A stretch of DNA of 64,000 nt from Castellaniella sp041677825 (GCF_041677825.1 NZ_JBAYPG010000017.1:5798-69797), one strand, 5' to 3'; numbered from the stretch's first letter, positions 9,378-18,769 are shown. The notes: generated by a model from the letters alone, not told the origin. Numbers and translations: made by a program.

Positions 9378-10447
9378 ATCCGCCCCTGATTCTTGTCATG
9401 GCCGGCGGTACGGGCGGGCATATCATGCCCGGCCTGGCCGTTGCGGCCGTCTTGCAGGCGCGGGGCTGTCGCGTGCAGTGGCTCGGTGACCCCCAGCGCA
9501 TGGAAGGCCGGCTGGTGCCTGGGCAAGGCATCGAGCTTCTGCCGCTGCGCTTTGACGGCGTGCGCGGCAAGGGGCTGGTGGCGCTGCTCAGCTTGCCGGT
9601 CAGGCTGGCCATGGCGTGTTGGCAGGTGCGTCGTCTGTTGCGGGTGCGGCGCCCCGATGTGATCCTCGGGATGGGCGGCTATGCTGCATTTCCAGGGGGT
9701 GTGATGGCCTGGCTCGCCAGGATTCCGCTGGTGATCCATGAACAGAATGCCGTTGCCGGCACCGCCAATCGCATCCTGGCTCGGCTTGCAAGGCGGGTGC
9801 TGACCGGCTTTCCGGGGGTATTGCCAGGGGGGGTGATGACCGGCAATCCGGTGCGTGCCACGCTGGCCGGTGTCGTGCCCAGCGACCAGCGCTATGCCGG
9901 GCGCTCGGGTCCGTTGCGGGTTCTGGTGGTCGGTGGCAGTCTGGGGGCCCTGCGCATCAACGAACTGGTGCCCGAAGCGCTGGCGCTCATGCAGCCGGCG
10001 CAGCGCCCGCTGGTCCGTCACCAGGCGGGAGAGGCGCATGTGGCAACGGTACGCGAGCGCTACGCCCATCTCGGGCTGCAGGGCGACGTCAGCGCCTTCA
10101 TCGAAGACATGGCCGAGGCCCTGGCGTGGGCTGATCTGGTCGTCTGTCGCGCCGGGGCCATGACGGTGGCCGAAGTGGCGGTGGTTGGGGTCGCGGCCCT
10201 GTTCATACCGCTGCCCCACGCGATCGACGATCATCAGACGGCCAATGCGCGCTATCTTTCCGAATGCGGGGGGGCGTGGATGATTCCGCAGGCTCAACTG
10301 GATGGTGGCACACTGGCCCGCTGGCTGACGGCGCGCACGCGCACTGAACTGGCCGCCGTGGCCAGCCATGCGCTCGAACACGGCAGTCCCGAGGCGGCGC
10401 AGCGCATCGCCGAGGTCTGCATACAGTCGATGAAGGAAAGCGCGTGA
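9374..10447 (+). CDS. murG: UDP-GlcNAc--lipid I N-acetylglucosaminyltransferase MurG
   Basis: A peripheral membrane GT28 glycosyltransferase of 357 residues that converts lipid I to lipid II. The N-terminal GGTGGHIMPGLA glycine-rich loop binds the lipid pyrophosphate, IHEQNAVAGTANR is a family signature, and the C-terminal UDP-GlcNAc-binding domain contains VVGGSLGA, VVCRAGAMTVAE and PLPHAIDDHQTANA. Length matches the family. It overlaps ftsW by ATGA and murC by GTGA. Confidence 0.97.
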   Translation: MNPPLILVMAGGTGGHIMPGLAVAAVLQARGCRVQWLGDPQRMEGRLVPGQGIELLPLRFDGVRGKGLVALLSLPVRLAMACWQVRRLLRVRRPDVILGMGGYAAFPGGVMAWLARIPLVIHEQNAVAGTANRILARLARRVLTGFPGVLPGGVMTGNPVRATLAGVVPSDQRYAGRSGPLRVLVVGGSLGALRINELVPEALALMQPAQRPLVRHQAGEAHVATVRERYAHLGLQGDVSAFIEDMAEALAWADLVVCRAGAMTVAEVAVVGVAALFIPLPHAIDDHQTANARYLSECGGAWMIPQAQLDGGTLARWLTARTRTELAAVASHALEHGSPEAAQRIAEVCIQSMKESA

Positions 10448-11850
10448 AACATCGCATACGCAAGCTGCATTTCGTGGGTATCGGGGGCTCCGGCATGAGC
10501 GGGATCGCCGAGGTCCTGCTCAATCTCGGCTATGACATCAGCGGTTCGGACGTACAGGACACCGCAGTCACCCGTCGCCTGCGCGCCCTGGGTGCGCAGG
10601 TTGCCATTGGCCATGCAGCAGAAAACATGCAGGGCGCAGGCGCCCTGGTGACCTCCAGCGCCATCCAGGCCGATAATCCCGAAGTGCTGGCCGCGCGTGC
10701 CGCGCATGTTCCGGTCGTGCCACGGGCGCTCATGCTGGCGGAACTCATGCGCCTGAAGCGCGGCATTGCGGTAGCCGGCACGCATGGCAAGACCACCACG
10801 ACCAGCCTGATCGCGAGTGTCCTGGCCGCTGGCGGCCTGGATCCCACGTTCGTGATCGGCGGACGCCTGAATGCAGCAGATGCCAATGCGCGTCTGGGCC
10901 AGGGTGATTTCATCGTGGTCGAGGCCGACGAATCCGACGCATCCTTTCTGAACCTGCTCCCGGTGATGGCGGTGATCACCAATATCGACCTCGATCATAT
11001 GGATACATATGATCATGATGTGGCCCGCCTGAAGAGCGCATTCGTCGAATTCACACAGCGCCTGCCCTTTTACGGCAGTGTGATCCTGTGCGCGGATGAT
11101 GCCAATGTGCGCGAACTGATTCCCTTTGTGTCGCGCCCCGTCACCACCTACGGGATTGACGTGCCAGCCCGTTTCCGGGCGCGCAATCTTCGGCAGGATG
11201 GCGTGCGCATGTGTTTCGAGGTTGACCGGCAAGGGGCCCAGGGGCCCCTGCCTGCGCTGTCGATCTGCCTCAACCTGCCCGGTCGGCACAATGTCCTGAA
11301 TGCACTGGCGGCCATTGCCGTGGCCACTGAGCTCGGTGTGGCCGATGAGACCATCGCCGAAGCGCTGATGCAGTTTCGTGGCGTGGGCCGCCGCTTCACC
11401 CTGTCGGGGCCGTTTCCAGTCCCCGAGCCACAGGGAGGCGGTACGTTCGAACTGGTGGATGACTACGGCCACCATCCGGTCGAGATGGCCGCCACGCTGG
11501 CGGCGGCAAGAGGCGTATGGCCCGGGCGGCGCATCGTGCTTGCCTTTCAGCCCCATCGATATACGCGGACACGCGACTGCTTCGAAGACTTCGTGCGTGT
11601 GCTGGGTCAGGCCGATGCGGTCTTGCTGACCGAGGTCTATGCTGCAGGCGAGCCCGCCCTGATCGCTGCCGATGGGCGGGCGCTGGCGCGTGCCCTGCGG
11701 GTGGCGGGCAAGGTCGAGCCAGTGTTCATCCCTGATGTAGCCGACATGGCCGGGGTCATCCGCGAATTCGTGCGTGATGGGGATGTGGTGATCCTCATGG
11801 GGGCTGGATCGATCAGCCGTGTGCCGGCAGAATTCGGAGAAGGGGCATGA
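10444..11850 (+). CDS. murC: UDP-N-acetylmuramate--L-alanine ligase MurC
   Basis: The first Mur ligase, 468 residues, joining L-alanine to UDP-MurNAc. The N-terminal Rossmann part begins HFVGIGGSGMSGIAEVL, the ATP loop is GTHGKT at 112-117, and EADESDASFL and DDYGHHPVE are typical of MurC. The start codon is GTG, placed in a GTGA overlap with the murG stop; no ATG fits the family N-terminus. The stop overlaps ddlB by ATGA. Confidence 0.97.
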   Translation: MKHRIRKLHFVGIGGSGMSGIAEVLLNLGYDISGSDVQDTAVTRRLRALGAQVAIGHAAENMQGAGALVTSSAIQADNPEVLAARAAHVPVVPRALMLAELMRLKRGIAVAGTHGKTTTTSLIASVLAAGGLDPTFVIGGRLNAADANARLGQGDFIVVEADESDASFLNLLPVMAVITNIDLDHMDTYDHDVARLKSAFVEFTQRLPFYGSVILCADDANVRELIPFVSRPVTTYGIDVPARFRARNLRQDGVRMCFEVDRQGAQGPLPALSICLNLPGRHNVLNALAAIAVATELGVADETIAEALMQFRGVGRRFTLSGPFPVPEPQGGGTFELVDDYGHHPVEMAATLAAARGVWPGRRIVLAFQPHRYTRTRDCFEDFVRVLGQADAVLLTEVYAAGEPALIAADGRALARALRVAGKVEPVFIPDVADMAGVIREFVRDGDVVILMGAGSISRVPAEFGEGA

Positions 11851-12791
11851 GTCGTTTCGGGCGTGTCGGCGTTCTGTATGGGGGCATTTCCGCCGAGCGC
11901 GAGGTGTCCCTGATGTCGGGCACCGGGGTCCATGCGGCCCTCAGGGGCCTTGGGGTGGATGCGCATCTGTTCGACACGGGCCATCAGACGCTGGCCGAGC
12001 TCGCGCGCGCGGGCTTCGATCGCGTGTTCATCGCCCTGCATGGACGATATGGGGAGGACGGCACCCTTCAGGGCGCTCTCGAGTTGCTGGGTATCCCCTA
12101 TACGGGCAGCGGCCCGAAGTCCTGCAGTCTGGCCATGGACAAGATCACGACCAAGCGGGTGTGGCTGCAGCACGGCCTGCCCACCCCGGATTTCGTCGAA
12201 CTGCGCTGTGATGAAGCCCCGGAAAACCTCGAGGGCCGCCTGGGCCTGCCATTGATCATCAAGCCGCCGCATGAAGGTTCTACCCTGGGCCTGACGCGCG
12301 TGCTGGCGGCCAGCCAGTTGCCGGCCGCCCGGCAACTGGCCTGCCGCTACGATGACCGGATACTGGCGGAACGTTTCATACGTGGCCGCGAACTCACGGT
12401 CGCCATCCTGGGCACCGGGCGCACTGCACGTGCCCTGCCCATCACTGAAATCATTGCGCCGGGCGGGAATTATGACTATGAACATAAATATGTCTCCAGC
12501 GATACGGTCTACGAGACCCCGGCGCATCTGCCGGCCGGGCTGGCGGCCGCAATCCGGGCACTGGCCGTACAGGCCTATCAGGCGCTCGATGGCGAAGGCT
12601 GGGGCCGTATCGACCTCATGCTGGATGAACAGGAACGGCCGTGGCTGCTCGAACTCAATACCTCGCCGGGCATGACCGGGCACTCGCTCGTTCCCATGGG
12701 GGCCCGCGCGGCCGGCATGAGCTATGCCGAACTGTGCCTGGAAATCCTGTCCACGGCACGCTGCAAGCTGCAGCGTGGCCGGACACCATGA
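11847..12791 (+). CDS. ddlB: D-alanine--D-alanine ligase DdlB
   Basis: An ATP-grasp ligase of 314 residues that makes the D-Ala-D-Ala dipeptide used by the MurF half of the upstream fusion. The family motifs GRYGEDGTLQG, PLIIKPPHEGSTLG and LLELNTSPGMTGHSLVP are present, and the N-terminal VLYGGISAEREVSL is typical. It overlaps murC by ATGA and ends 10 bases before the ftsQ start. Confidence 0.97.
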   Translation: MSRFGRVGVLYGGISAEREVSLMSGTGVHAALRGLGVDAHLFDTGHQTLAELARAGFDRVFIALHGRYGEDGTLQGALELLGIPYTGSGPKSCSLAMDKITTKRVWLQHGLPTPDFVELRCDEAPENLEGRLGLPLIIKPPHEGSTLGLTRVLAASQLPAARQLACRYDDRILAERFIRGRELTVAILGTGRTARALPITEIIAPGGNYDYEHKYVSSDTVYETPAHLPAGLAAAIRALAVQAYQALDGEGWGRIDLMLDEQERPWLLELNTSPGMTGHSLVPMGARAAGMSYAELCLEILSTARCKLQRGRTP

Positions 12792-12801
12792 GGGTCAGGC
12801 C

Positions 12802-13602
12802 ATGCTGCTGGAAGCCCGCCTGGTGAATTTACTGGCCAACCTGCTCGCGCTGATCGCCGTCCTGTCCATGGTGGTCGGGGTGGTGGCGTGGATCATCCGC
12901 CGGCCTTATTTCGAGATCAGGCGCCTGGAGATTGCCCCCATGGCTGACATGAGTCTCGAGTATGTCACTGCGGCGAATCTGCAGACCAGCCTGGATGGGC
13001 AGTTGCAGGGCAATTTCTTTCTGCTGGACCTGGGCGCGGCGCGCGCGGTGATCGAATCCGCCCCCTGGATACGGCACGCCGATGTCCGGCGCATCTGGCC
13101 CGACACCCTGCGAGTGAGTATCGAAGAGCAGCGCCCGCTGGCATTCTGGAATGAAAATCAGATGATCAATACCTGGGGCGAGACGTTCACGGCCAATCCC
13201 GGCGAATTGCCCGATGGCCTGAACATCCCGCAGCTGAATGGGCCGGTGCATTCCGAACGGCTGGTGGTGCAGCGCTATGCCGAGATCGCCGGACGGTTTG
13301 CGCCGCTGGGCCTGAGCGTACAGGAGGCCACGCTGACCCCGCGTTATGCCTGGGAGGTCACGCTGTCCGACGGCATGCAATTGACGCTGGGGCGGGATCC
13401 TGCCGCAGATGTACCTGACCCGCACGGTCGTGCGGGTGCCCTTCCGTTTGCTGCCCGTATCGATCGGTTCGTCCGGGCATGGCCCGAACTGACGCGTCGC
13501 CTGGGGCAGGCGATACGCCATGCCGACCTGCGGCACCCGAACGGGTTTGCCATCAGCCTGGCAAACGGGCCTGTCCAATCCTCTTCTTCCAGTACACCAT
13601 GA
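12802..13602 (+). CDS. ftsQ: Cell division protein FtsQ
   Basis: A bitopic divisome protein of 266 residues binding FtsB-FtsL. One membrane segment (about residues 7-30) is followed by a POTRA-type domain (PYFEIRRLEIAPM onward) and the beta domain (APWIRHADVRRIWPDTLRV). ATG 12802 is the first in-frame start before the membrane segment; the upstream open frame is a ddlB shadow. The Shine-Dalgarno is poor (CAGG only two bases from ATG), so translation may depend on coupling to ddlB. The stop overlaps ftsA as ATGA. Confidence 0.92.
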   Translation: MLLEARLVNLLANLLALIAVLSMVVGVVAWIIRRPYFEIRRLEIAPMADMSLEYVTAANLQTSLDGQLQGNFFLLDLGAARAVIESAPWIRHADVRRIWPDTLRVSIEEQRPLAFWNENQMINTWGETFTANPGELPDGLNIPQLNGPVHSERLVVQRYAEIAGRFAPLGLSVQEATLTPRYAWEVTLSDGMQLTLGRDPAADVPDPHGRAGALPFAARIDRFVRAWPELTRRLGQAIRHADLRHPNGFAISLANGPVQSSSSSTP

Positions 13603-14825
13603 CACGTGACATCAAGGACCTGATCGTTGCATTGGATATCGGCACCAGCAAAGTGGTGGCCGTGGTGGCCGAGATCCTCCCGGATGGCGGCTTCGATGTG
13701 CTGGGCCTGGGCCAGCACGAGTCCGAAGGCATGCGCAAGGGCGTGGTGGTCAACATAGAGTCCACAGTGAACTCCATCCAGCGGGCGCTCGAGGAAGCCG
13801 AACTGATGGCGGACTGCAAGATCCGCGAAGTCTATACGGGGATTGCAGGCAGTCACATCGCCAGTTTCAACTCGGCCGGCATGGTCGCTGTCAAGGACAA
13901 GGAGGTGACGGCAGCGGATGTGGCGCGTGTGGTCGAGACTGCCAGGGCGGTGAACATTCCGAATGATCAGCAGGTTCTGCACGTGCTCACGCAGGAATTC
14001 ATCGTGGATTCCCAGGAAGACATTCGTGAGCCGATCGGCATGAGCGGGATGCGGCTCGAGGTGCGAGTGCACATCGTGACCGGTGTGGTCAGCGCAGTCC
14101 AGAACATCATCAAGTGCGTGCGCCGCTGCGGGCTCGAGGTGCAGGATCTGATCCTGCAACCTTTGGCGTCCAGCCTTTCGTGCCTGACTTCCGACGAGAA
14201 AGAACTGGGCGTGGTGCTGGTGGACATTGGTGCAGGCACGACCGACATCGCGATTTATACCGGCGGCGCGATTCGCCATACGGCTGTCATTCCGATCGCG
14301 GGCGACCAGGTCACCAACGACATCGCCGCCATGCTGCGCACACCCACGCCGGATGCAGAGGAAATCAAGCTGCAGTATGGCATTGCCAAGCAGGCTCTGG
14401 TCGATGCCGCAGAAGTCATCGAGGTACCGGGCCTGGGCGATCGGCCCAATCGGCATGTCAAGCGCCAGGCCCTGTCGGCCGTGATCGAACCGCGCCTGGA
14501 AGAGTTGTTCGGTTTCGTGCGGCAAGTGGTGAGTGAGTCCGGGCATGAAGAACTGCTGGCCTCAGGGGTGGTGCTCACCGGTGGGACGGCCCTGATGCCG
14601 GGCATGGTCGAGTTGGCTGAAGACGTTTTTCTGACGCCGGTACGGGTGGCCGTGCCACTGTACAGCGGCAGTCTGTCCGACGTGATGCGCAATCCGCGCT
14701 TTGCGACGGTGATGGGTTTGTTGACCGAGGCGCGCATGCAGCACGCTCGTGGTCGCAAGGTGGCGCAGCAGAAGGGTCGGTTCCGATCATTTCTGACGCG
14801 CATGAAGGAGTGGTTCATGAATTGA
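13599..14825 (+). CDS. ftsA: Cell division protein FtsA
   Basis: An actin-like ATPase of 408 residues that tethers FtsZ to the membrane. It starts with LIVALDIGTSKV (phosphate loop 1), has VLVDIGAGTTDIAIY (phosphate loop 2) and VVLTGGTALMPG (adenosine motif), and ends in a basic amphipathic tail, FLTRMKEWF, that would act as the membrane-targeting helix. The ATG overlaps the ftsQ stop; a longer in-frame extension of 40 codons overlapping ftsQ is unlikely because it would precede the conserved N-terminus. Confidence 0.96.
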   Translation: MTRDIKDLIVALDIGTSKVVAVVAEILPDGGFDVLGLGQHESEGMRKGVVVNIESTVNSIQRALEEAELMADCKIREVYTGIAGSHIASFNSAGMVAVKDKEVTAADVARVVETARAVNIPNDQQVLHVLTQEFIVDSQEDIREPIGMSGMRLEVRVHIVTGVVSAVQNIIKCVRRCGLEVQDLILQPLASSLSCLTSDEKELGVVLVDIGAGTTDIAIYTGGAIRHTAVIPIAGDQVTNDIAAMLRTPTPDAEEIKLQYGIAKQALVDAAEVIEVPGLGDRPNRHVKRQALSAVIEPRLEELFGFVRQVVSESGHEELLASGVVLTGGTALMPGMVELAEDVFLTPVRVAVPLYSGSLSDVMRNPRFATVMGLLTEARMQHARGRKVAQQKGRFRSFLTRMKEWFMN

Positions 14826-14885
14826 CCGGGAGGTTGACATGAGCCATCAGGGGATGCATTGTTTCACTGTAACGAGGAAATCGAC

Positions 14886-16055
14886 ATGATGAATTTTGAG
14901 ATACTGGACACCAGCCGCAGCGGCACGGTGATCAAGGTGGTCGGGGTCGGCGGGGCTGGCGGCAACGCCGTCGGCCACATGATCCGCTCCGGGGTGCAGG
15001 GGGTGGAATTCATTTGCGCCAATACCGACGCGCAGGCGCTCGCCTCCAGCGAGGCGCCGGTACAGATCCGGTTGGGGCATACGGGCCTGGGCGCCGGGGC
15101 CAAGCCCGACCAGGGTCGTGCAGCGGCCGAATCAGCCCGCGAAGAGATCCGTGCTGCACTCAACGGTGCCCACATGGTCTTCATTACGGCCGGGATGGGC
15201 GGTGGCACCGGTACTGGCGCGGGCCCCGTGGTGGCCGAAGTCGCCAAGGAACTCGGCATACTCACGGTGGGTGTGGTCACGAAGCCCTTCGTGTTCGAGG
15301 GCACCAAGCGCATGCGCATGGCCGAAGAGGGCATACACGAGCTCTCGCGCAACGTGCATTCGCTCGTCGTGGTGCTCAACGAGAACCTGTACGACCTGAT
15401 GGACGAAGACGCCACCCAGGACGAGTGCTTCAGGGCCGCCGATGACGTACTGCACAATGCCTGCGCCGGCATTGCAGAAATCATCAACGTCGAAGGCAAC
15501 GTCAACGTCGACTTCGAAGACGTCAAGACCATCATGGGTGAGCAGGGCCAGGCCATGATGGGCACGGCGATGGCCTCGGGCACCGATCGCGCCCGCGTGG
15601 CTGCCGAACAGGCCATCGCCTGCCCATTGCTCGAAGGGGTGGACCTGCACGGCGCGCGTGGCATCCTGGTCAATATCACCGCCAGCCATGGCCTGAAGAT
15701 GCGTGAGACGCGCGAGATCATGGATACCATCGGCAGCTATGCCGCAGCGGATGCGACCGTGATATTCGGCACGGCCTACGATGAGGCGATGGGTGAGAAC
15801 CTGCGCGTGACCGTCGTGGCCACGGGGCTGGGCGCTGCGCGCCCGCAGCTGGTATCCAGCCAGGCCGAGGCCTCGCGTACCGGAACAGACGATCTGCCGT
15901 TGCTGCACACACAGAACTATGTCGGTACGGATGCCCCGACTGTGATACGCAAACCGCGCTCTATAACCCAGGCCTCGGCCCAGGTCCGCGCGCTCGAAGG
16001 GGCGGGTGTGGATCACTACGATATCCCGGCTTTTCTGCGCAAACAGGCCGATTGA
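14886..16055 (+). CDS. ftsZ: Cell division protein FtsZ
   Basis: The tubulin-like GTPase of the Z ring, 389 residues. The GTP-binding loop GGGTGTG lies near residue 105, preceded by KVVGVGGAGGNAV, and the T7 loop NVDFEDVKTIM is present. The C-terminus YDIPAFLRKQ is the conserved peptide that binds FtsA and ZipA. A TTG 27 bases upstream is open, but ATG 14886 is preferred: it has an AGGA Shine-Dalgarno seven bases upstream and gives the normal N-terminus. Sixty bases separate it from ftsA, the first real gap in the cluster. Confidence 0.97.
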   Translation: MMNFEILDTSRSGTVIKVVGVGGAGGNAVGHMIRSGVQGVEFICANTDAQALASSEAPVQIRLGHTGLGAGAKPDQGRAAAESAREEIRAALNGAHMVFITAGMGGGTGTGAGPVVAEVAKELGILTVGVVTKPFVFEGTKRMRMAEEGIHELSRNVHSLVVVLNENLYDLMDEDATQDECFRAADDVLHNACAGIAEIINVEGNVNVDFEDVKTIMGEQGQAMMGTAMASGTDRARVAAEQAIACPLLEGVDLHGARGILVNITASHGLKMRETREIMDTIGSYAAADATVIFGTAYDEAMGENLRVTVVATGLGAARPQLVSSQAEASRTGTDDLPLLHTQNYVGTDAPTVIRKPRSITQASAQVRALEGAGVDHYDIPAFLRKQAD

Positions 16056-16200
16056 CCCTGTTCGGGTCACTGACGCCGTTTCCTCGTCAAGCGCCAGCCG
16101 ATCCGCCAGAGACTGTCTTTGCGACATGCCGGCCTGCTCCCCTGAAGGCCTGCATGGCGCAACTGGCGTGGCGGCGCTCGTGGAAAACCCCGATTCAAGT

Positions 16201-16206
16201 TAGAAT
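16201..16206 (+). promoter_or_regulatory. Possible -10 box upstream of lpxC
   Basis: The hexamer TAGAAT lies 57 bases before the lpxC start in the 207-bp gap after ftsZ, and matches the sigma-70 -10 consensus at five of six bases. No convincing -35 hexamer is seen at the right spacing, so this is tentative. Confidence 0.3.
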
Positions 16207-16262
16207 ACCCTGTTTCGAGTCATGCGGGCATCGTCTTGCATGCCAACCCCATGAAGGCCAGT

Positions 16263-17186
16263 ATGCTGCTGCAGCGCACCATAAAACAGTCGATTTCCAC
16301 TACGGGCGTGGGCCTGCACTCGGGCCACCGCGTCAAGATCACCCTGCGGCCGGCCCAGCCCGGCACTGGCATCGTATTTCATCGTGTCGATCTCCCCCAG
16401 GTGGTCGATCTGCCCGCGCGCGCCGATGCCGTGGGCGATACCCGCCTGGCGTCGGTGCTGCAGCAGGGCGCGGTCCGTGTATCGACCGTAGAGCATCTGA
16501 TGTCGGCACTGGCAGGCCTGGGTGTCGATAATCTGCACGTCGATCTGGATGCCGAAGAAGTCCCCATCATGGACGGCAGTGCCGCTACATTCATCTATCT
16601 GCTGCGCAGCGCAGGTCTGGTCGAGCAGGCGGCGCCCAAACAGTTCCTGCGTGTGCTCGAGCCCATCGAAGTGCGCGAGGGCGAAGGGTCGGCAGCGAAG
16701 TGGGCACGGCTCGAGCCCCACGAAGGCTTCGCGCTGTCATTCGCCATCGATTTCCATCACCCGGCCATCGATTCCACGGCCAATCGGGCCGAAATCGATT
16801 TTGCCCATGAGTCCTACGTGAAGACCATCGCGCGGGCGCGTACCTTCGGGTTTGCAAGCGAGGTCGAGGCACTGCGCTCCATGGGGCTGGCGCGAGGCGG
16901 CAGCCTCGATAACGCCATCGTGATGGATGAATACCGCGTCCTCAATCACGATGGCCTGCGCTATGACGATGAATTCGTCAAGCACAAGATTCTCGATGCC
17001 ATCGGCGATCTCTATCTGGTCGGCTATCCCCTGGTGGCTCGCTATGTGGCCAACAAGTCGGGGCATGGCCTGAACAACCAGCTTGTACGGGCCTTGCTGG
17101 CCCGGCAGGGCAGTTGGGAAATCATCCACTATGCCAGCCAGGAGGCGGCACCAGCCGCGTTCACGCGTGACTGGCAGTTCGCCTGA
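16263..17186 (+). CDS. lpxC: UDP-3-O-acyl-N-acetylglucosamine deacetylase LpxC
   Basis: The committed, zinc-dependent step of lipid A synthesis, 307 residues. Conserved blocks are RTIKQSISTTGVGLHSG, VEHLMSALAG with the zinc histidine, NAIVMDEYRVLN and DEFVKHKILDAIGDL with further metal and catalytic residues. Three in-frame starts exist (TTG 16236, ATG 16251, ATG 16263). I chose 16263 because GAAGG lies five bases upstream and the length then matches E. coli (305). The location after ftsZ is usual in proteobacteria. Confidence 0.95.
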   Translation: MLLQRTIKQSISTTGVGLHSGHRVKITLRPAQPGTGIVFHRVDLPQVVDLPARADAVGDTRLASVLQQGAVRVSTVEHLMSALAGLGVDNLHVDLDAEEVPIMDGSAATFIYLLRSAGLVEQAAPKQFLRVLEPIEVREGEGSAAKWARLEPHEGFALSFAIDFHHPAIDSTANRAEIDFAHESYVKTIARARTFGFASEVEALRSMGLARGGSLDNAIVMDEYRVLNHDGLRYDDEFVKHKILDAIGDLYLVGYPLVARYVANKSGHGLNNQLVRALLARQGSWEIIHYASQEAAPAAFTRDWQFA

Positions 17187-17205
17187 CGCGCTGGCCGGGC
17201 GCGGT

Positions 17206-17673
17206 TCATCGATGGTGGGCCAGAAGGCGTGCGATAGCCTCTGACAGGGGCCCTGGTGATACTTTTTCCTGCAGGGCTTCGAACAGGCCCAGCGCCTGGC
17301 CATCGAGGGGTCGGGTTTCGCGTCGGGCCTTTTGTGCCACACCCGCACCCATCGAAGCATCGATCCGTATCATGATGTCCGTCACTGGCCACTCCCGCGA
17401 TTGCAGCTGGCGCACGATGGCGGGGGTGATCTGGCGCAGGCGCGCAGCCTGTGCCGGGCCCGATGCCCTCAGCGCCAGCATGCCGCCCTCGAGGCTGGCC
17501 ACACGCACGTGCCGGCCCAGCGTCCGTGGCAGCACCGGCATCATGTCGTTTTCCAGGGCCAGCAGTTCGCGTGCCACGTGCAGCAGCGAGGCCGCTTGCG
17601 GGTGGTGGGCCAGCCATTGCAGGGGCTGGGTGGCGCTCGCCCGAGCGCGGCGGGATGGGGCAGGCCTGGACAT
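17206..17673 (-). CDS. dciA: DciA-type (DUF721) protein, putative replicative helicase loader
   Basis: A small basic protein of 155 residues resembling the DUF721/DciA family, which assists loading of the DnaB helicase in bacteria lacking DnaC. The core LHVARELLALENDMMPVLP and a later block of beta-type segments fit the family; the rest is poorly conserved. It lies between lpxC and secA, a common location of this gene in betaproteobacteria, on the opposite strand. ATG 17673 is 12 bases from the start of the divergent M23 gene, so its promoter must lie within that gene. No strong Shine-Dalgarno precedes it. Function is inferred from family and context. Confidence 0.75.
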   Translation of the reverse strand: MSRPAPSRRARASATQPLQWLAHHPQAASLLHVARELLALENDMMPVLPRTLGRHVRVASLEGGMLALRASGPAQAARLRQITPAIVRQLQSREWPVTDIMIRIDASMGAGVAQKARRETRPLDGQALGLFEALQEKVSPGPLSEAIARLLAHHR

Positions 17674-17685
17674 GAGGATTCTCGA

Positions 17686-18690
17686 ATGCGCAATGCAGAC
17701 ACGATGAGCCGCAAGGATTTCCGTTTCATTATACGAACAGTCATCGGCCTGTCGGCGCTGGTGGGCGCCCTGGCCCTGTCGGCCTGGGCCGGGGCCCGCT
17801 GGCAGGCGAATCGTTTGCCCGGGCTCGACGACGCCCGCGCGTATTTGGCAGACCTGCGCCAGCGTGAGCAGGCCGCCTTCCTGGCGGGCGGGCTGGGCGA
17901 ACTGGCTGGCAGGCTGGGTGAGTTGCAGGGGCGGCTGATGGCCATGGAAGCCGTCCACGCACGCATGGCCCGGGCGGTTGGCCTGGATGACCTGATGACC
18001 GGATCGGGTGCGATGGACACCGATACGGATCGCGCCCGGGCGGCCGCTGGCGTGCCGGGTGCCGCAGCTCCTGATGTGATTGCGCTCGAATCAGGCATGG
18101 GGCCGGCCCAGCAACTGGGTCAGGGCCTCGACCGTCTAGGCCGCCGTCTTGAGGCCCAGGAGGATGCGCATGCCCTGCTCGATGCAGCCGTATCCGGGCA
18201 AAGCGGCTTTCAGGCCAGTCTGCCTACGATGGCGCCCGTGGATGCCCCTGCGCTCAGTTCGTCGTTCGGCTGGCGGCGCAATCCGGTCAGCCAGCGGCAG
18301 GGCATGCACGAAGGGCTGGATTTCAAGGCACCCCATGGGGCGCCGATTCGTGCGGCATCGGGCGGGCTCGTGGTGCGCGCGGGGTATTGGGGGGCCTACG
18401 GGCGCATGGTGGAGATCGATCATGGCAATGGTCTGCGCACACGGTACGCGCATGCATCCCGCTTGCGCGTGAAGCAGGGCGATATCGTCCAGCAGGGGCA
18501 GGAAATTGCTGCAGTGGGCAGCAGCGGGCGGTCCACGGGCCCGCATCTGCATTTCGAAGTGCGTATGGCCGACTACCCGCTCGATCCGGGCCTGTTCCTG
18601 CAGGACCGCACGCCGGTGACCCTGGCGCGCGCAGCGCCTGGCGCCTCTCAGGGTGCGTTGCCATCTGCGACGGATGGCTCACTGCGTTAA
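17686..18690 (+). CDS. M23 family metallopeptidase (LytM domain), murein hydrolase
   Basis: An exported peptidoglycan endopeptidase of 334 residues. A basic start and a hydrophobic segment (about residues 16-36) form a signal anchor, followed by a Leu/Ala/Gln-rich helical region and a C-terminal M23 domain. The zinc and catalytic signatures HEGLDFKAPHGAPI and TGPHLHFEV are intact, so it should be an active enzyme, unlike EnvC or NlpD, which only activate amidases. ATG 17686 has GAGGA seven bases upstream; ATG 17704 is an alternative. It sits divergent from dciA and just upstream of secA, as in many betaproteobacteria. Confidence 0.88.
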   Translation: MRNADTMSRKDFRFIIRTVIGLSALVGALALSAWAGARWQANRLPGLDDARAYLADLRQREQAAFLAGGLGELAGRLGELQGRLMAMEAVHARMARAVGLDDLMTGSGAMDTDTDRARAAAGVPGAAAPDVIALESGMGPAQQLGQGLDRLGRRLEAQEDAHALLDAAVSGQSGFQASLPTMAPVDAPALSSSFGWRRNPVSQRQGMHEGLDFKAPHGAPIRAASGGLVVRAGYWGAYGRMVEIDHGNGLRTRYAHASRLRVKQGDIVQQGQEIAAVGSSGRSTGPHLHFEVRMADYPLDPGLFLQDRTPVTLARAAPGASQGALPSATDGSLR

Positions 18691-18753
18691 ACTGCATCGT
18701 TTACCTGTGATCGCGTTTTTCATAGCCACTTTCACAGCCCCCTTTTGCAAACC

Positions 18754-18769
18754 CGAGCCTGCGGGCTCG
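18754..18769 (+). promoter_or_regulatory. Hairpin in the secA leader
   Basis: CGAGCC, a four-base loop TGCG and GGCTCG form a perfect six-base-pair stem ending 15 bases before the secA ATG. There is no T-tract, so it is not an intrinsic terminator. No Shine-Dalgarno is visible before secA, so the hairpin may influence ribosome access; this is inference. Confidence 0.35.
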
